Below are positions 7,830 through 16,387 of a stretch of 42,451 bases of DNA, in pieces (position 1 is the stretch's first letter; every line of letters begins with the position of its first letter). Made by a program: the position numbers and the translations under genes. The stretch comes from JAGZHZ01 sp963929865 (GTDB lineage Bacteria > Bacillota > Clostridia > Lachnospirales > Lachnospiraceae): positions 1-42,451 of the forward strand of contig CAWVKK010000026.1 in assembly GCA_963929865.1 (NCBI GenBank), written 5' to 3'. The notes below the pieces were generated by a model, which was not told where the DNA came from, made no database searches, and saw only the letters and a program-made list of their open reading frames with translations.

Positions 7830-10487
7830 TTATTTCTGTCCTTCTGTCCCTTTATATTCCGTTCCGTAATAAGCGGACAGATAGATCTCTTTGATCTCAG
7901 ACATCAGCGGATATCTCGGGTTTGCGCCTGTACACTGGTCGTCGAATGCTTTCTCTACCATATTGTCAAGCGTATCTAAGAAATATTTCTCGTCGATGCC
8001 GTATTCCTTGATGGATTTCTTGATTCCGATTTTTGCCATCAGCTCTTCCAGAGCTTTGATCAGCAGCTCAAACGTTTCTCTGTCGTCTTTTCCGCAGATT
8101 CCGGCAAAGCGTGCAGCCTCTGCGTATCTTGCCAGCGCGTGCGGATACTGGTACTGGGAGAAGGTTCCCATCTTGGTCGGAACATCTGCTGCATTGTAGC
8201 GCATCACTCTTGTCAGAACCAGAGCGTTTGCGATGCCGTGCGGCAGGTGATGGAATGCGCCCAGTTTATGCGCCATGGAGTGGTTTAATCCCAGGAAAGC
8301 GTTTGCGAATGCCATACCTGCAAGACATGCCGCGTTTGCCATGTTCTCGCGCGCGATCGGATCGTTTGCTCCCTTTTCATAGGCAGACGGCAGGTTTTCG
8401 AATACAAGTTTGATCGCTTTGAGCGCCAGTCCGTCTGTGTAATCTGTCGCCATGATCGATACGTATGCTTCCAGAGCGTGCGTTATAACGTCGATACCGG
8501 ATGCGCTTGTCAGTCCTTTTGGCTGGCTCATCATGTTGTCGGCATCCACGATCGCCATGTTCGGCAGCAGCTCGTAGTCTGCCAGCGGATATTTTGTTCC
8601 GGTGGTCTCGTCTGTGATAACGGCAAACGGAGTTACCTCAGATCCGGTACCGGAGGACGTCGGGATTGCCACAAAGTAAGCCTTCTGTCCCATTTTCGGG
8701 AAGGTGTAGACTCTCTTTCTGATATCCATGAAATCCATCGCCATTCTTAAGAAGTCTGCTTCCGGGTGCTCATACAGTACCCACATGATCTTTGCTGCGT
8801 CCATAGCAGATCCGCCGCCCAGCGCGATGATGACGTCCGGCTCGAAGGATCTCATCGCCTGCGCGCCTGCCTTTGCGCACGCCAGCGTCGGGTCCGGAGC
8901 AACCTCATAGAAGCATGTATGCTGGATTCCCATGCTGTCCAATTTTTCTTCGATCGGTTTTACGTAGCCGTTTTTGTATAAGAAAGTGTCGGTGACGATG
9001 AACGCTTTTTTCTTGTCCATAACCGTTCCCAGCTCGTCCAATGCTACTGGCATACAGCCTTTTTTAAAGTAAACTTTCTCTGGAGCTCTAAACCAAAGCA
9101 TATTTTCTCTCCTTTCAGCTACCGTCTTAATGTTTAACAGGTGTTTGACTCCAACGTTTTCTGAGACAGAGTTTCCGCCCCAGGAACCGCATCCGAGCGT
9201 CAGGGAAGGAGCCAGCTTAAAGTTGTACAGATCGCCGATTCCTCCGTGGGAAGAAGGAGTGTTGATCAGAATACGGCATGTCTTCATGGCTTCTGCGTGT
9301 TTTGCAATTTTTTCTTTCTGTGACGGATGAATATACAGAGAAGAGGTGTGTCCGTATCCTCCGTCTGCGACAAGTCTCTCTGCCTTTGCGATCGCCTCGT
9401 CAAACGTTGCCGCTTTATACATAGCCAGAACAGGAGATAATTTTTCATGGGCAAATTCTTCTGAGATATCGACGGATTCTACCTCTCCGACCAGCACCTT
9501 TGTCTCCTTCGGAACATTGACTCCCGCCATCTCTGCGATCACCGTTGCAGGCTGTCCGACAATCTTTGCGTTTAACGCGCCGTTAATCATGATTGTCTTG
9601 CGGACTTTATCGAGTTCCTCTCCTTTTAAGAAATAGCATCCGCGGTATTCAAATTCTCTCTTGACCTCGTCGTAGATGTCTCCGACTACTGTGACAGACT
9701 GCTCAGAAGCGCAGATCATACCGTTGTCGAACGTCTTGGAGTGAATGATAGAGTTTACGGCAAGCTTGACGTCGGCTGTGTCGTCAATGATGACCGGCGT
9801 GTTTCCTGCTCCAACGCCAAGAGCCGGTTTTCCGGAAGAATAAGCAGCTTTTACCATTCCTGGTCCGCCTGTGGCGAGAATGCAGTCTGCCTCTCTCATA
9901 ACCTCATTTGTCAGCTCGATGGAAGGAACGTCGATCCATCCGATAATCTCCTCCGGTGCCCCTGCTTTTACCGCTGCGTCCAGAACCACCTTGGCTGCCG
10001 CGATCGTGCAGGCTTTTGCCCGCGGGTGAGGACTGATAATGATTGCATTTCTTGTCTTTAATGCGATCAGTGTCTTGAAGATTGCCGTAGAAGTCGGGTT
10101 GGTCGTCGGAATAACCGCCGCGATCAGTCCGAGAGGCTCCGCGATTTTTTTGATTCCATACGCCGTATCTTCCTCGATCACGCCGCATGTCTTCGTGTTT
10201 TTGTAAGCGTTGTAAATATATTCTGCCGCATAATGGTTTTTAATGACTTTGTCTTCCACAATACCCATTCCGGTCTCGGCAACTGCCTGCTTTGCCAGCG
10301 GAATACGAGCCATGTTTGCAGCGACAGAAGCCTCAAAGAAAATCTTGTCTACCTGCTCCTGTGTGTACGTTGCAAACTTCTTCTGTGCTTCGCGCATAAC
10401 GGCTAATTTTGCTCTCAGGGAATCGATATTGTCGATTACGTTTGAGGTGGTATTGACAGTTTCATTTGTTGCCGTGTTGTTTGCCAT
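7830..10487 (-). CDS. adhE: Bifunctional acetaldehyde-CoA/alcohol dehydrogenase
   Basis: AdhE reduces acetyl-CoA to acetaldehyde and then ethanol, oxidising two NADH and restoring redox balance in fermentation. The 885 residues match the family. The N-terminal aldehyde dehydrogenase half (about 20-440) has catalytic Cys259 in NGMICASEQS. The C-terminal iron alcohol dehydrogenase half (about 460-875) has the GGGSAMDAAK nucleotide loop and the iron-ligand stretch NHSMAHKLGAFHHLPHG. ATG at 10487 has AAGGAGG at ideal spacing. The gene is monocistronic with a strong promoter flanked by two Rex-like operators, so NADH/NAD control is expected. Confidence 0.98.
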   Translation of the reverse strand: MANNTATNETVNTTSNVIDNIDSLRAKLAVMREAQKKFATYTQEQVDKIFFEASVAANMARIPLAKQAVAETGMGIVEDKVIKNHYAAEYIYNAYKNTKTCGVIEEDTAYGIKKIAEPLGLIAAVIPTTNPTSTAIFKTLIALKTRNAIIISPHPRAKACTIAAAKVVLDAAVKAGAPEEIIGWIDVPSIELTNEVMREADCILATGGPGMVKAAYSSGKPALGVGAGNTPVIIDDTADVKLAVNSIIHSKTFDNGMICASEQSVTVVGDIYDEVKREFEYRGCYFLKGEELDKVRKTIMINGALNAKIVGQPATVIAEMAGVNVPKETKVLVGEVESVDISEEFAHEKLSPVLAMYKAATFDEAIAKAERLVADGGYGHTSSLYIHPSQKEKIAKHAEAMKTCRILINTPSSHGGIGDLYNFKLAPSLTLGCGSWGGNSVSENVGVKHLLNIKTVAERRENMLWFRAPEKVYFKKGCMPVALDELGTVMDKKKAFIVTDTFLYKNGYVKPIEEKLDSMGIQHTCFYEVAPDPTLACAKAGAQAMRSFEPDVIIALGGGSAMDAAKIMWVLYEHPEADFLRMAMDFMDIRKRVYTFPKMGQKAYFVAIPTSSGTGSEVTPFAVITDETTGTKYPLADYELLPNMAIVDADNMMSQPKGLTSASGIDVITHALEAYVSIMATDYTDGLALKAIKLVFENLPSAYEKGANDPIARENMANAACLAGMAFANAFLGLNHSMAHKLGAFHHLPHGIANALVLTRVMRYNAADVPTKMGTFSQYQYPHALARYAEAARFAGICGKDDRETFELLIKALEELMAKIGIKKSIKEYGIDEKYFLDTLDNMVEKAFDDQCTGANPRYPLMSEIKEIYLSAYYGTEYKGTEGQK

Positions 10488-10598
10488 CTTAGTTCCTCCT
10501 TCATAAATCTGCCGTCTCTGAAATGGTTCAGACTGACATACGTTTCTATTTTCTCATACGGAATCGCTCCGTCTTGCTGCCTTTTTTGCCTGTCATAT

Positions 10599-10649
10599 TT
10601 GTTAATCATTTAACGATCTCAGCATACCACATCGTTAAATGTTTGTCAA
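10599..10649 (-). promoter_or_regulatory. adhE promoter with two Rex-like operators
   Basis: The minus-strand promoter is TTGACA (10644-10649), 17 bp, TATGCT (10621-10626). One Rex-like site, TTGTTAA-N4-TTAACGA on the plus strand (10599-10616), lies just past the -10 and differs from TTGTTAA-N4-TTAACAA at one position. A weaker site, TCGTTAA-N4-TTGTCAA (10632-10649), covers the -35. Their centres are 33 bp apart, about three helical turns. ATTTAACGAT (10608-10617) and ATCGTTAAAT (10631-10640) also form a perfect 10-bp inverted repeat around the -10. Rex control of adhE is established in clostridia, while binding here is inferred. Confidence 0.8.
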
Positions 10650-10684
10650 TATGCTTTTGCAAAATATTTTTGTTTTTTTGTTTC

Positions 10685-11206
10685 TCAGCATTTCTCCGGC
10701 TCCGGATACTCCTCGCCAAAGGTCTCCACCGTCATAGAGCGGATCACCTGCGGCTTCATCGGGCGATCCGAATAGTCCGTGTCTGTCTGCGCGATTTTGT
10801 TTACCGTTTCCATTCCCTCTGTGATTTTTCCAAACGCCGCATATGCGCCGTCGAGATGAGGGGCTGCTTTATGCATGATAAAAAACTGGGATCCCGCGGA
10901 GTTTGGATCCATGGTGCGCGCCATAGAGAGCACTCCCGGTGTGTGCTTAAACGGATTGGCAAAACCGTTCTGGCTGAATTCTCCCTTAATGCAGTATCCC
11001 GGACCGCCCGTTCCTTTTCCGTCCGGGCATCCTCCCTGAATCATAAATCCCTCGATTACCCGGTGAAAAATCAGCCCGTCATAAAAGCCCTTCTTCACAA
11101 GACTGATAAAATTGCTGACTGTATTGGGCGCAATGCTTGGATACAGCTCCGCCTTCATAACATCTCCGTTTTCCATGGTAATGGTAACGACTGGATTTTG
11201 TGCCAT
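10685..11206 (-). CDS. Cyclophilin-type peptidyl-prolyl isomerase
   Basis: This enzyme catalyses cis-trans isomerisation of peptide bonds before proline. The 173-residue single domain has the catalytic FHRVI (Arg49), Gln57 in MIQGG, and the SQFFIMHKAAPHLDG pocket. There is no signal peptide or membrane segment, so it is cytosolic, like PpiB. ATG at 11206 follows AAAGGAAG. It is transcribed alone from 11279-11307, and its stop is only 36 bp from the adhE -35, with no clear terminator between. Confidence 0.93.
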   Translation of the reverse strand: MAQNPVVTITMENGDVMKAELYPSIAPNTVSNFISLVKKGFYDGLIFHRVIEGFMIQGGCPDGKGTGGPGYCIKGEFSQNGFANPFKHTPGVLSMARTMDPNSAGSQFFIMHKAAPHLDGAYAAFGKITEGMETVNKIAQTDTDYSDRPMKPQVIRSMTVETFGEEYPEPEKC

Positions 11207-11278
11207 AATGTTCTTCCTTTCTTTTTAAGGGAAACGGTCCTCTGACAGACAGAACACCGTCCCGTTTTCGTTTTCCCT

Positions 11279-11307
11279 ATTATAATATGTCTCACAGTGC
11301 GTTGCAA
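11279..11307 (-). promoter_or_regulatory. Promoter of the cyclophilin gene
   Basis: The minus strand reads TTGCAA (11302-11307), 17 bp, TATAAT (11279-11284). An ACGGT/ACCGT hairpin with an inner CTG/CAG stem lies in the short leader (about 11233-11260). Confidence 0.85.
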
Positions 11308-11347
11308 GAATTTTCCCTGTTTTTTGGGGATTTTCCGCATTCCTCTC

Positions 11348-13531
11348 CTATTTTTTCCTCAGTTTTTCCAGCGCGGCGGCAAACGCGTTGTTTAACGGCT
11401 CTTCTTCTTTCTTCATTTTATTTAGATACCGCGCCACATCTTTTTTTGTGACGCCGGCGCCTTCTTTCTTTCTTCTCTCCTGAAAACTGGAAAGCTTTTC
11501 TTTATATCCGCACGCGCACACAAAGATCTGTCCTTCTCCTTTTCCGCGAAGCTCCATCTTTTTGTGGCATTTCGGACACCTTGCGTTCGAGGTTCGCGAA
11601 ATCGTCTCCCGGTATCCGCACTCCCGGTCCTGACACACGAGCATCGTGCTGTTTTTTCCCTTCACCATCAGCATCAGCTTTCCGCACTCGGGGCATTTCT
11701 TGTTTGTCAGATTATCGTGCCTAAATTTTCCTTCCCCCGTCTTGATCTCATCGACGATCTCGTTTGTGTACCCCTCGATCTCTGTCATAAACGTATCTCT
11801 CTTTAAGGTTCCCTCTGAGATTTTGGCCAGTTTGCGCTCCCACTGCGCCGTCAGCTCCGGCTTTTTTAAGTCCTCCGGAACCAGCTCTAAGAGCTGTCTC
11901 GCCTTTGAGGTCAGATAGATGTCGTTTCCTCTTTTTTCGAGCAAAAAGCTGTGAAACAGTTTTTCAATGATGTCGGCTCTTGTCGCCACTGTTCCAAGAC
12001 CGCCCGTCTCTCCAAGCGTCTTGATATCCTCTTTTTTGCCGCTCTCGAGATATCGGACCGGATTTTCCATCGCCGAGAGAAGCGTCGCCTCGTTAAACGG
12101 CGCCGGAGGCGCTGTTTTTCCCTCTGTTTTTGTCAGCGCCGCCACCTCGTAGGACGCTCCCTTTGGCATATCGGGAAAAGAGAGCAGTTCTCCCTCTTCT
12201 TCATCTTCCTCCGTCAGTCCGTTTTCATAGACTTCCTTCCATCCCAGTTTTTTTACAATCTTTCCTTTCGCCGCAAAAATCTCTGAACCGATTTTGATCT
12301 GAACCGCAGTCTGCTCATACTCAAAGGGCGGGTACATGACGGCGAGAAATCTCCTCACGACAAGGTCATAAATCTTTCTCTCTTCGTTTGTCATATGGTC
12401 AAGCTGGACAAACTGTTCTGTCGGGATAATGGCGTGATGGTCGCTTACTTTGCTGTTGTCCACAAAGAAAGGCTTGCGGTCAAATTTATTTTTCATCGGT
12501 CCGACCGCCAGCTTTCTATACGGACCGACGCTGCAGGCTGCCAGCCTCTCGTGCAGCGTTTCCACCACGTCGCTCGTCAGATACCGGGAATCTGTTCTCG
12601 GATACGTCAGCACTTTATGGTTCTCGTACAGACGCTGCATAATGTTCAGCGTTTCCTTGGCGGAAAAATGATATTTTTTATTTGCGTCCCGCTGCAGTTC
12701 TGTCAGATCGTACAGAAGGGGCGGCGCTGTCTTTTTCGAGCTCTTTGTGATTTCACTGACCACGGCCGGCTGACCTTTTAACTCCCTCATCAGTTTTTCG
12801 ATCCGTTCCGCGTCAAACGACCTGCTGCTCCCTGATTTCGCGTCCTGCCACGTCAGAGTGATGCCGTTTACTCTCGCTCTCATCCCGTAATACGGCTGAG
12901 GACGAAAGTTTTTGATTTCTTCTTCTTTTCTCGCGATCATCGCAAGCGTGGGCGTCTGCACCCTTCCGCAGGAAAGCTGTGCATTATATTTGCAGGTCAG
13001 CGCTCTTGTCGCATTGATTCCGACCAGCCAGTCTGCCTCGGCGCGGGAGACTGCCGCGCGGTATAAATTGTCATACGCTTTTCCCGGCTTCAGATTGGCA
13101 AACCCTTCCCGGATCGCTTTATCCGTGACAGAAGAGATCCACAGACGCCGGATCGGTTTTTGATTTCCCGCCTTTTCCAGGATCCAGCGCGCAACCAGTT
13201 CTCCCTCCCGACCTGCGTCGGTCGCGATAATGACGTCCTGCACATCGTCTCTGCGCAGCTGCGCTTTGATGGCCTGAAACTGTTTTCCTGTCTGTCTGAT
13301 GACCTCCAGCTTCATCGGTTTTGGAATCATAGGCAGGGATTCCATCTTCCATTCTTTATAATCGCCGCTGTACTGCTCCGGATCGGCAAGCGTGACAAGA
13401 TGTCCAAGTCCCCAGGTTACCACATACTGGCTTCCCTCCAGACCGCCGCTGATATTTTTCGTACATTTTAAAACACGCGCGATATCCCTTCCCACGGAAG
13501 GTTTCTCTGCAATTACTAATGTCTTTCCCAT
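11348..13531 (-). CDS. topB: DNA topoisomerase III
   Basis: This type IA topoisomerase unlinks single strands in replication and recombination intermediates. The ATG at 13531 with GGAGGAGAAC upstream gives 727 residues. The TOPRIM domain has Glu9 (IAEKPSVG) and D105 in ATDAGREGE; the catalytic tyrosine is Y310 in LTYPRTDSRYL; CGRVQTPTLAMI is also present. The C-terminal ~120 residues hold four Cys pairs (CPECG, CQDREC, CPKCH, CACG), that is, two zinc ribbons, then a basic tail. The open frame runs 40 codons further upstream, but those residues are basic and not family-like. Confidence 0.96.
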   Translation of the reverse strand: MGKTLVIAEKPSVGRDIARVLKCTKNISGGLEGSQYVVTWGLGHLVTLADPEQYSGDYKEWKMESLPMIPKPMKLEVIRQTGKQFQAIKAQLRRDDVQDVIIATDAGREGELVARWILEKAGNQKPIRRLWISSVTDKAIREGFANLKPGKAYDNLYRAAVSRAEADWLVGINATRALTCKYNAQLSCGRVQTPTLAMIARKEEEIKNFRPQPYYGMRARVNGITLTWQDAKSGSSRSFDAERIEKLMRELKGQPAVVSEITKSSKKTAPPLLYDLTELQRDANKKYHFSAKETLNIMQRLYENHKVLTYPRTDSRYLTSDVVETLHERLAACSVGPYRKLAVGPMKNKFDRKPFFVDNSKVSDHHAIIPTEQFVQLDHMTNEERKIYDLVVRRFLAVMYPPFEYEQTAVQIKIGSEIFAAKGKIVKKLGWKEVYENGLTEEDEEEGELLSFPDMPKGASYEVAALTKTEGKTAPPAPFNEATLLSAMENPVRYLESGKKEDIKTLGETGGLGTVATRADIIEKLFHSFLLEKRGNDIYLTSKARQLLELVPEDLKKPELTAQWERKLAKISEGTLKRDTFMTEIEGYTNEIVDEIKTGEGKFRHDNLTNKKCPECGKLMLMVKGKNSTMLVCQDRECGYRETISRTSNARCPKCHKKMELRGKGEGQIFVCACGYKEKLSSFQERRKKEGAGVTKKDVARYLNKMKKEEEPLNNAFAAALEKLRKK

Positions 13532-13706
13532 TGTTCTCCTCCATTTTTTCTTTTCCCGCGCCAGTCTCCATGGCTTCCGGCGGCCCATTCTTTTTTCTTC
13601 CTGTGCGAAGGGCTTGCACTTCTGCATATTGTCGTTTAAAATAACTTTCATAGGATTGATGTCGAATCTGCCAAATGAACGACTACTGTTGCAAGGAGGT
13701 TTTGTT

Positions 13707-14393
13707 ATGATTCAGAATTCAAATTATCATAAATCTGATTCCGGTATTCTCTCTTATGACTGTTCTTCCTCCGGGAAGCGGCTCCGGAATTCTCATTCTT
13801 CCAAAAAGGACCGGCGTGTTCACCCCAGGCGGGAACAGAATCCTCTTAAGCCTTCCCTCTTTATCGCCAGCGCCGCCGTCATCTGCTTTACTTTTGTCTT
13901 TTTTCTGTTTTATTCCCGCTTCCGGCTGATTCCTTATCCCATTATTGAAAATCTGACCCCGGAAGATCCCATTTTCTCCGAGTTTGCCACAAGCCTCTAC
14001 AAGCTCCCGGAATCGCTCGGCGAATATGAGGCAAGAATTCAGACAGATTTGTCCTCTCTGATTCCGGATTACACATGCACTGAGGATCAGATTGTTATCT
14101 TTTATAAGCCTGACTGGCAGGAAACCGGCAATCTCGCCAGACTAGTCTACACCTCAAACCGCCGGTCCGCGTTTTTGAAGGTCTCAACCACTGCCTCCCC
14201 GGCGCCCCAGCAGCTTTTTTCTGAAAACTTTAAGACGACCGTCGGATCTACTGACGTCTATTTTGGCTATACGCAAAGTCCGGAAACTCTCTACGCTGCA
14301 TGGGAACAGAATCATGTCTACTACTGTCTGTCGCAGAAAGGCGTCTCCCACACCAGCTTTTCCGGGCTGGTCGAATCCGTCCTGCGTTCCTGA
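13707..14393 (+). CDS. Single-pass membrane protein with DUF4367-like domain
   Basis: The ATG at 13707 has AAGGAGG 7-8 nt upstream and gives 228 residues. Residues 1-48 are polar and basic, 49-70 form one membrane helix (SLFIASAAVICFTFVFFLFY), and the rest faces outside. The C-terminal part (GSTDVYFGYTQSPETLYAAW, then YYCLSQKG and a closing SGLVESVLRS helix) has the DUF4367 pattern seen in anti-sigma factors such as the one at 5656-7095. No sigma gene is adjacent. It is one of only two plus-strand genes in the window and is divergent from topB. Function unknown. Confidence 0.8.
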   Translation: MIQNSNYHKSDSGILSYDCSSSGKRLRNSHSSKKDRRVHPRREQNPLKPSLFIASAAVICFTFVFFLFYSRFRLIPYPIIENLTPEDPIFSEFATSLYKLPESLGEYEARIQTDLSSLIPDYTCTEDQIVIFYKPDWQETGNLARLVYTSNRRSAFLKVSTTASPAPQQLFSENFKTTVGSTDVYFGYTQSPETLYAAWEQNHVYYCLSQKGVSHTSFSGLVESVLRS

Positions 14394-14412
14394 GGGCTGA
14401 CTTATGCGCGAA

Positions 14413-14436
14413 AAAAGATGACGTATCTCATCTTTT
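14413..14436. terminator. Bidirectional terminator between convergent genes
   Basis: AAAAGATGA (14413-14421) pairs with TCATCTTTT (14428-14436) around a 6-nt loop, with U-runs on both strands. It can end both the plus-strand DUF4367-like gene and the minus-strand DUF1292 gene. An imperfect tandem repeat (about 14420-14439 and 14440-14460) and an alternative GCGCG-A6 / T5CC-GCGC pairing overlap it. Confidence 0.8.
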
Positions 14437-14484
14437 CCAGACGATACCTCACCTTTTTCCGCGCGCCAAAGCAGTGATGCACAC

Positions 14485-14823
14485 TCAGTGCAGCTGACTG
14501 TCCTGACTTAAATCGACCTGTATCAGATCTTCCTCTCTGATTTCTTCTTCCTCCAGTCCTTCCTCAAGACCTCTCTCTGCCTCGGCAAGAATTTCCTCTA
14601 TCATCCTCCACTCCTCCTCCGATTCGAGCGGATACAGCTCCTCGGTTCCTCTCGAGGCGTCGAAGAATGAAGCGTATACATTGATATTTCCTTCCTCGTC
14701 CGTCGAGTTATCGGTATACAGTACATAGCTTTTCCCATTTTCTTCATTGTCAATGGTAAACAGCGCTTCAAAGTTTCCCATTGCCTTGCTCTTTCTGACG
14801 TCTGCCAGCTTCCATCTTCCCAT
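14485..14823 (-). CDS. DUF1292 family protein
   Basis: This is a 112-residue acidic cytosolic protein. Residues ~18-75 match the DUF1292 pattern: FEALFTIDNEENGKSYVLYTD, then NVYASFF and LYPLESEEEWRMIEEIL. The last 40 residues are nearly all Glu/Asp-rich. The family is common in Firmicutes and has no known function. ATG at 14823 has GAGGAGG 7 nt upstream. It follows the SEDS gene by 70 nt and probably shares its promoter at 16257-16285. Confidence 0.85.
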   Translation of the reverse strand: MGRWKLADVRKSKAMGNFEALFTIDNEENGKSYVLYTDNSTDEEGNINVYASFFDASRGTEELYPLESEEEWRMIEEILAEAERGLEEGLEEEEIREEDLIQVDLSQDSQLH

Positions 14824-14893
14824 GGCGCTTCCTCCTCTTCACATCTATTTTTTCTATGTTTCTTCCGTCTTTGTCCCCGACCTGCGCAATGTG

Positions 14894-16120
14894 TCAGCGG
14901 TATCGGTAATATCGCAGCCCTGCCTTCTGCGTCTTGAGCTGTCTCTTAAAGCTTTTCACCATCCGGTATCTTCTGATGGAAAGTACAAGTCCGATTTCAC
15001 ACATCATCAGCACCATGGAGCTTCCTCCATAACTGATAAAGGGCAGGCTGACTCCTGTGTTCGGAAATACGTTGAGCGCTACCGAGACATTGACAATCGT
15101 CTGAAAGCTCAGGTGCAGCGCCACGCCGCCCGCAATCAGTCCGCCGTACAGATCGCTTGCGTCCATCGCCACGCGGATCAGCTGGAGAATCAGATATCCC
15201 AGCAGTATCAGAACAATCAGTGCGCCGAAGATTCCCAGCTCCTCACAGATGATCGCAAAAATCATATCGTTCTGCGGCTCCGGTATTTTACTCATCTTCT
15301 GCACACTGTTCCCAAGCCCCTTTCCAAAAAGTCCGCCTGATCCGACTGCATACAGAGACTGGAGAATCTGGTCGCTGAAGACGTCCTTATATTTCTCCGG
15401 TGCCATCCACCCTAAAATTCTTTTGATCTGATAGTGAAGCTCCGCGGCCGCCTCCGGCTCCGGCAGATTGAAGTACAGCCATAAAAGCCCCGCCCCTATG
15501 ACCACGACGGCGGCGCCAAGCGCAGTCAGATGAAATTTTGTCGTGTTGGACCAGATAAACGTCATCCCGAACGCAATCATCACCATAATCAGAGCCGTCG
15601 AGAGGTTGCTGGAGATCACCAGAATCATGCCGCACAAAACTCCGGCGTACATCCACAGGCGGATTACATTTGAAATGCGATCCTTCGCGTTGGTATATTC
15701 CGCCATCATATAGGCGAGGAACACTATCAGAAAGATTTTCGTCACCTCTCCGACATGGATAGTGATCGGTCCCAGTTTCAGCCAGCGGACTGCTCCGTTT
15801 GCCTCCTCTCCAAGAGGGGTCAGAAGCAGCAGAATTAAGATGACGGAGATCAGATAAATTTTTCCCTTCAGCATATACAGTATGTGATAATTCGCATACT
15901 GCGCTGCAAGCATGAGGATAAATCCGACTGCAATAAAGATAAGCTGTCTTTTTAGGAGATATGTGCCGTCATAATTAAAGTTTTCGCTCGTACTGCAGAC
16001 ATAGCTGGAGGCTGAATAAACCATCATGCACCCGAATGCGCACAGGAAGGTGACGGCAAGAATAATTTTCAGATCGACACGATCCGTATTGTTTAAAAAA
16101 TTTCTAAATTTCTCTTTCAT
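14894..16120 (-). CDS. SEDS-family peptidoglycan polymerase (FtsW/RodA/SpoVE)
   Basis: SEDS proteins are lipid-II glycosyltransferases working with class B penicillin-binding proteins. The 408 residues have about ten hydrophobic helices and the family signature near the C-terminus, PNTGVSLPFISYGGSSM. The gene lacks an adjacent PBP or mur cluster, so elongation (RodA), division (FtsW) and spore (SpoVE) roles cannot be separated. Promoter 16257-16285 lies about 140 nt upstream, and a 26-codon frame (16104-16184) overlaps its start. Confidence 0.92.
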   Translation of the reverse strand: MKEKFRNFLNNTDRVDLKIILAVTFLCAFGCMMVYSASSYVCSTSENFNYDGTYLLKRQLIFIAVGFILMLAAQYANYHILYMLKGKIYLISVILILLLLTPLGEEANGAVRWLKLGPITIHVGEVTKIFLIVFLAYMMAEYTNAKDRISNVIRLWMYAGVLCGMILVISSNLSTALIMVMIAFGMTFIWSNTTKFHLTALGAAVVVIGAGLLWLYFNLPEPEAAAELHYQIKRILGWMAPEKYKDVFSDQILQSLYAVGSGGLFGKGLGNSVQKMSKIPEPQNDMIFAIICEELGIFGALIVLILLGYLILQLIRVAMDASDLYGGLIAGGVALHLSFQTIVNVSVALNVFPNTGVSLPFISYGGSSMVLMMCEIGLVLSIRRYRMVKSFKRQLKTQKAGLRYYRYR

Positions 16121-16184
16121 ACGTCTTTCCTATTTTCACTCCTTGAGCCGAATAATAATTCTCTCTCCCTTTTCCCTTTCTCAT
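16104..16184 (-). CDS. Possible 26-codon upstream peptide overlapping the SEDS start
   Basis: ATG at 16184 has AAGGGG 8 nt upstream and reads MRKGKGRENYYSAQGVKIGK plus six more residues, stopping at 16104, inside the SEDS gene by 17 nt. The SEDS gene's own site (AGGA, 7 nt) is weaker, so the small frame could couple its translation. No homologue is recognised, and it may be chance. Confidence 0.3.
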   Translation of the reverse strand: MRKGKGRENYYSAQGVKIGKTYEREI

Positions 16185-16256
16185 TTTGTCATCCCCTTCT
16201 TTTTCAGTGCGGCGTTTCCCATCTGTGGATGACCCGGCAAATTTCTTTTGTTTTTT

Positions 16257-16285
16257 ATCGTACCACAAAACACCTTTTCTTACAA
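16257..16285 (-). promoter_or_regulatory. Promoter of the SEDS-DUF1292 operon
   Basis: The minus strand reads TTGTAA (16280-16285), 17 bp, TACGAT (16257-16262), just past the galE terminator. Confidence 0.7.
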
Positions 16286-16319
16286 GTCCGCAGAATTTTT
16301 CCGCCGCAATTTTGGGGAT

Positions 16320-16365
16320 AAAAAAAGAGGAATCTCCTCTTGTCCGGTTGGAGACTCCTCTTTTT
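16320..16365. terminator. Intrinsic terminator after galE
   Basis: GAGGAATCTCC (16327-16337) pairs with GGAGACTCCTC (16350-16360) with one mismatch and a 12-nt loop. On the minus strand a run of seven T follows. It separates galE from the SEDS promoter. Confidence 0.85.
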
Positions 16366-16387
16366 CGCTCTTTGTCTTTTCTGTCTC

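Noticed and set aside
8111..10506. Several 60-106 residue plus-strand frames inside adhE
   Set aside because: They are complements of conserved AdhE codons and have no start signals.
13620..13660. Possible plus-strand promoter TTGTCG-16-TAGGAT before the DUF4367-like gene
   Set aside because: Both hexamers are weak and the spacing is short; not enough to call.
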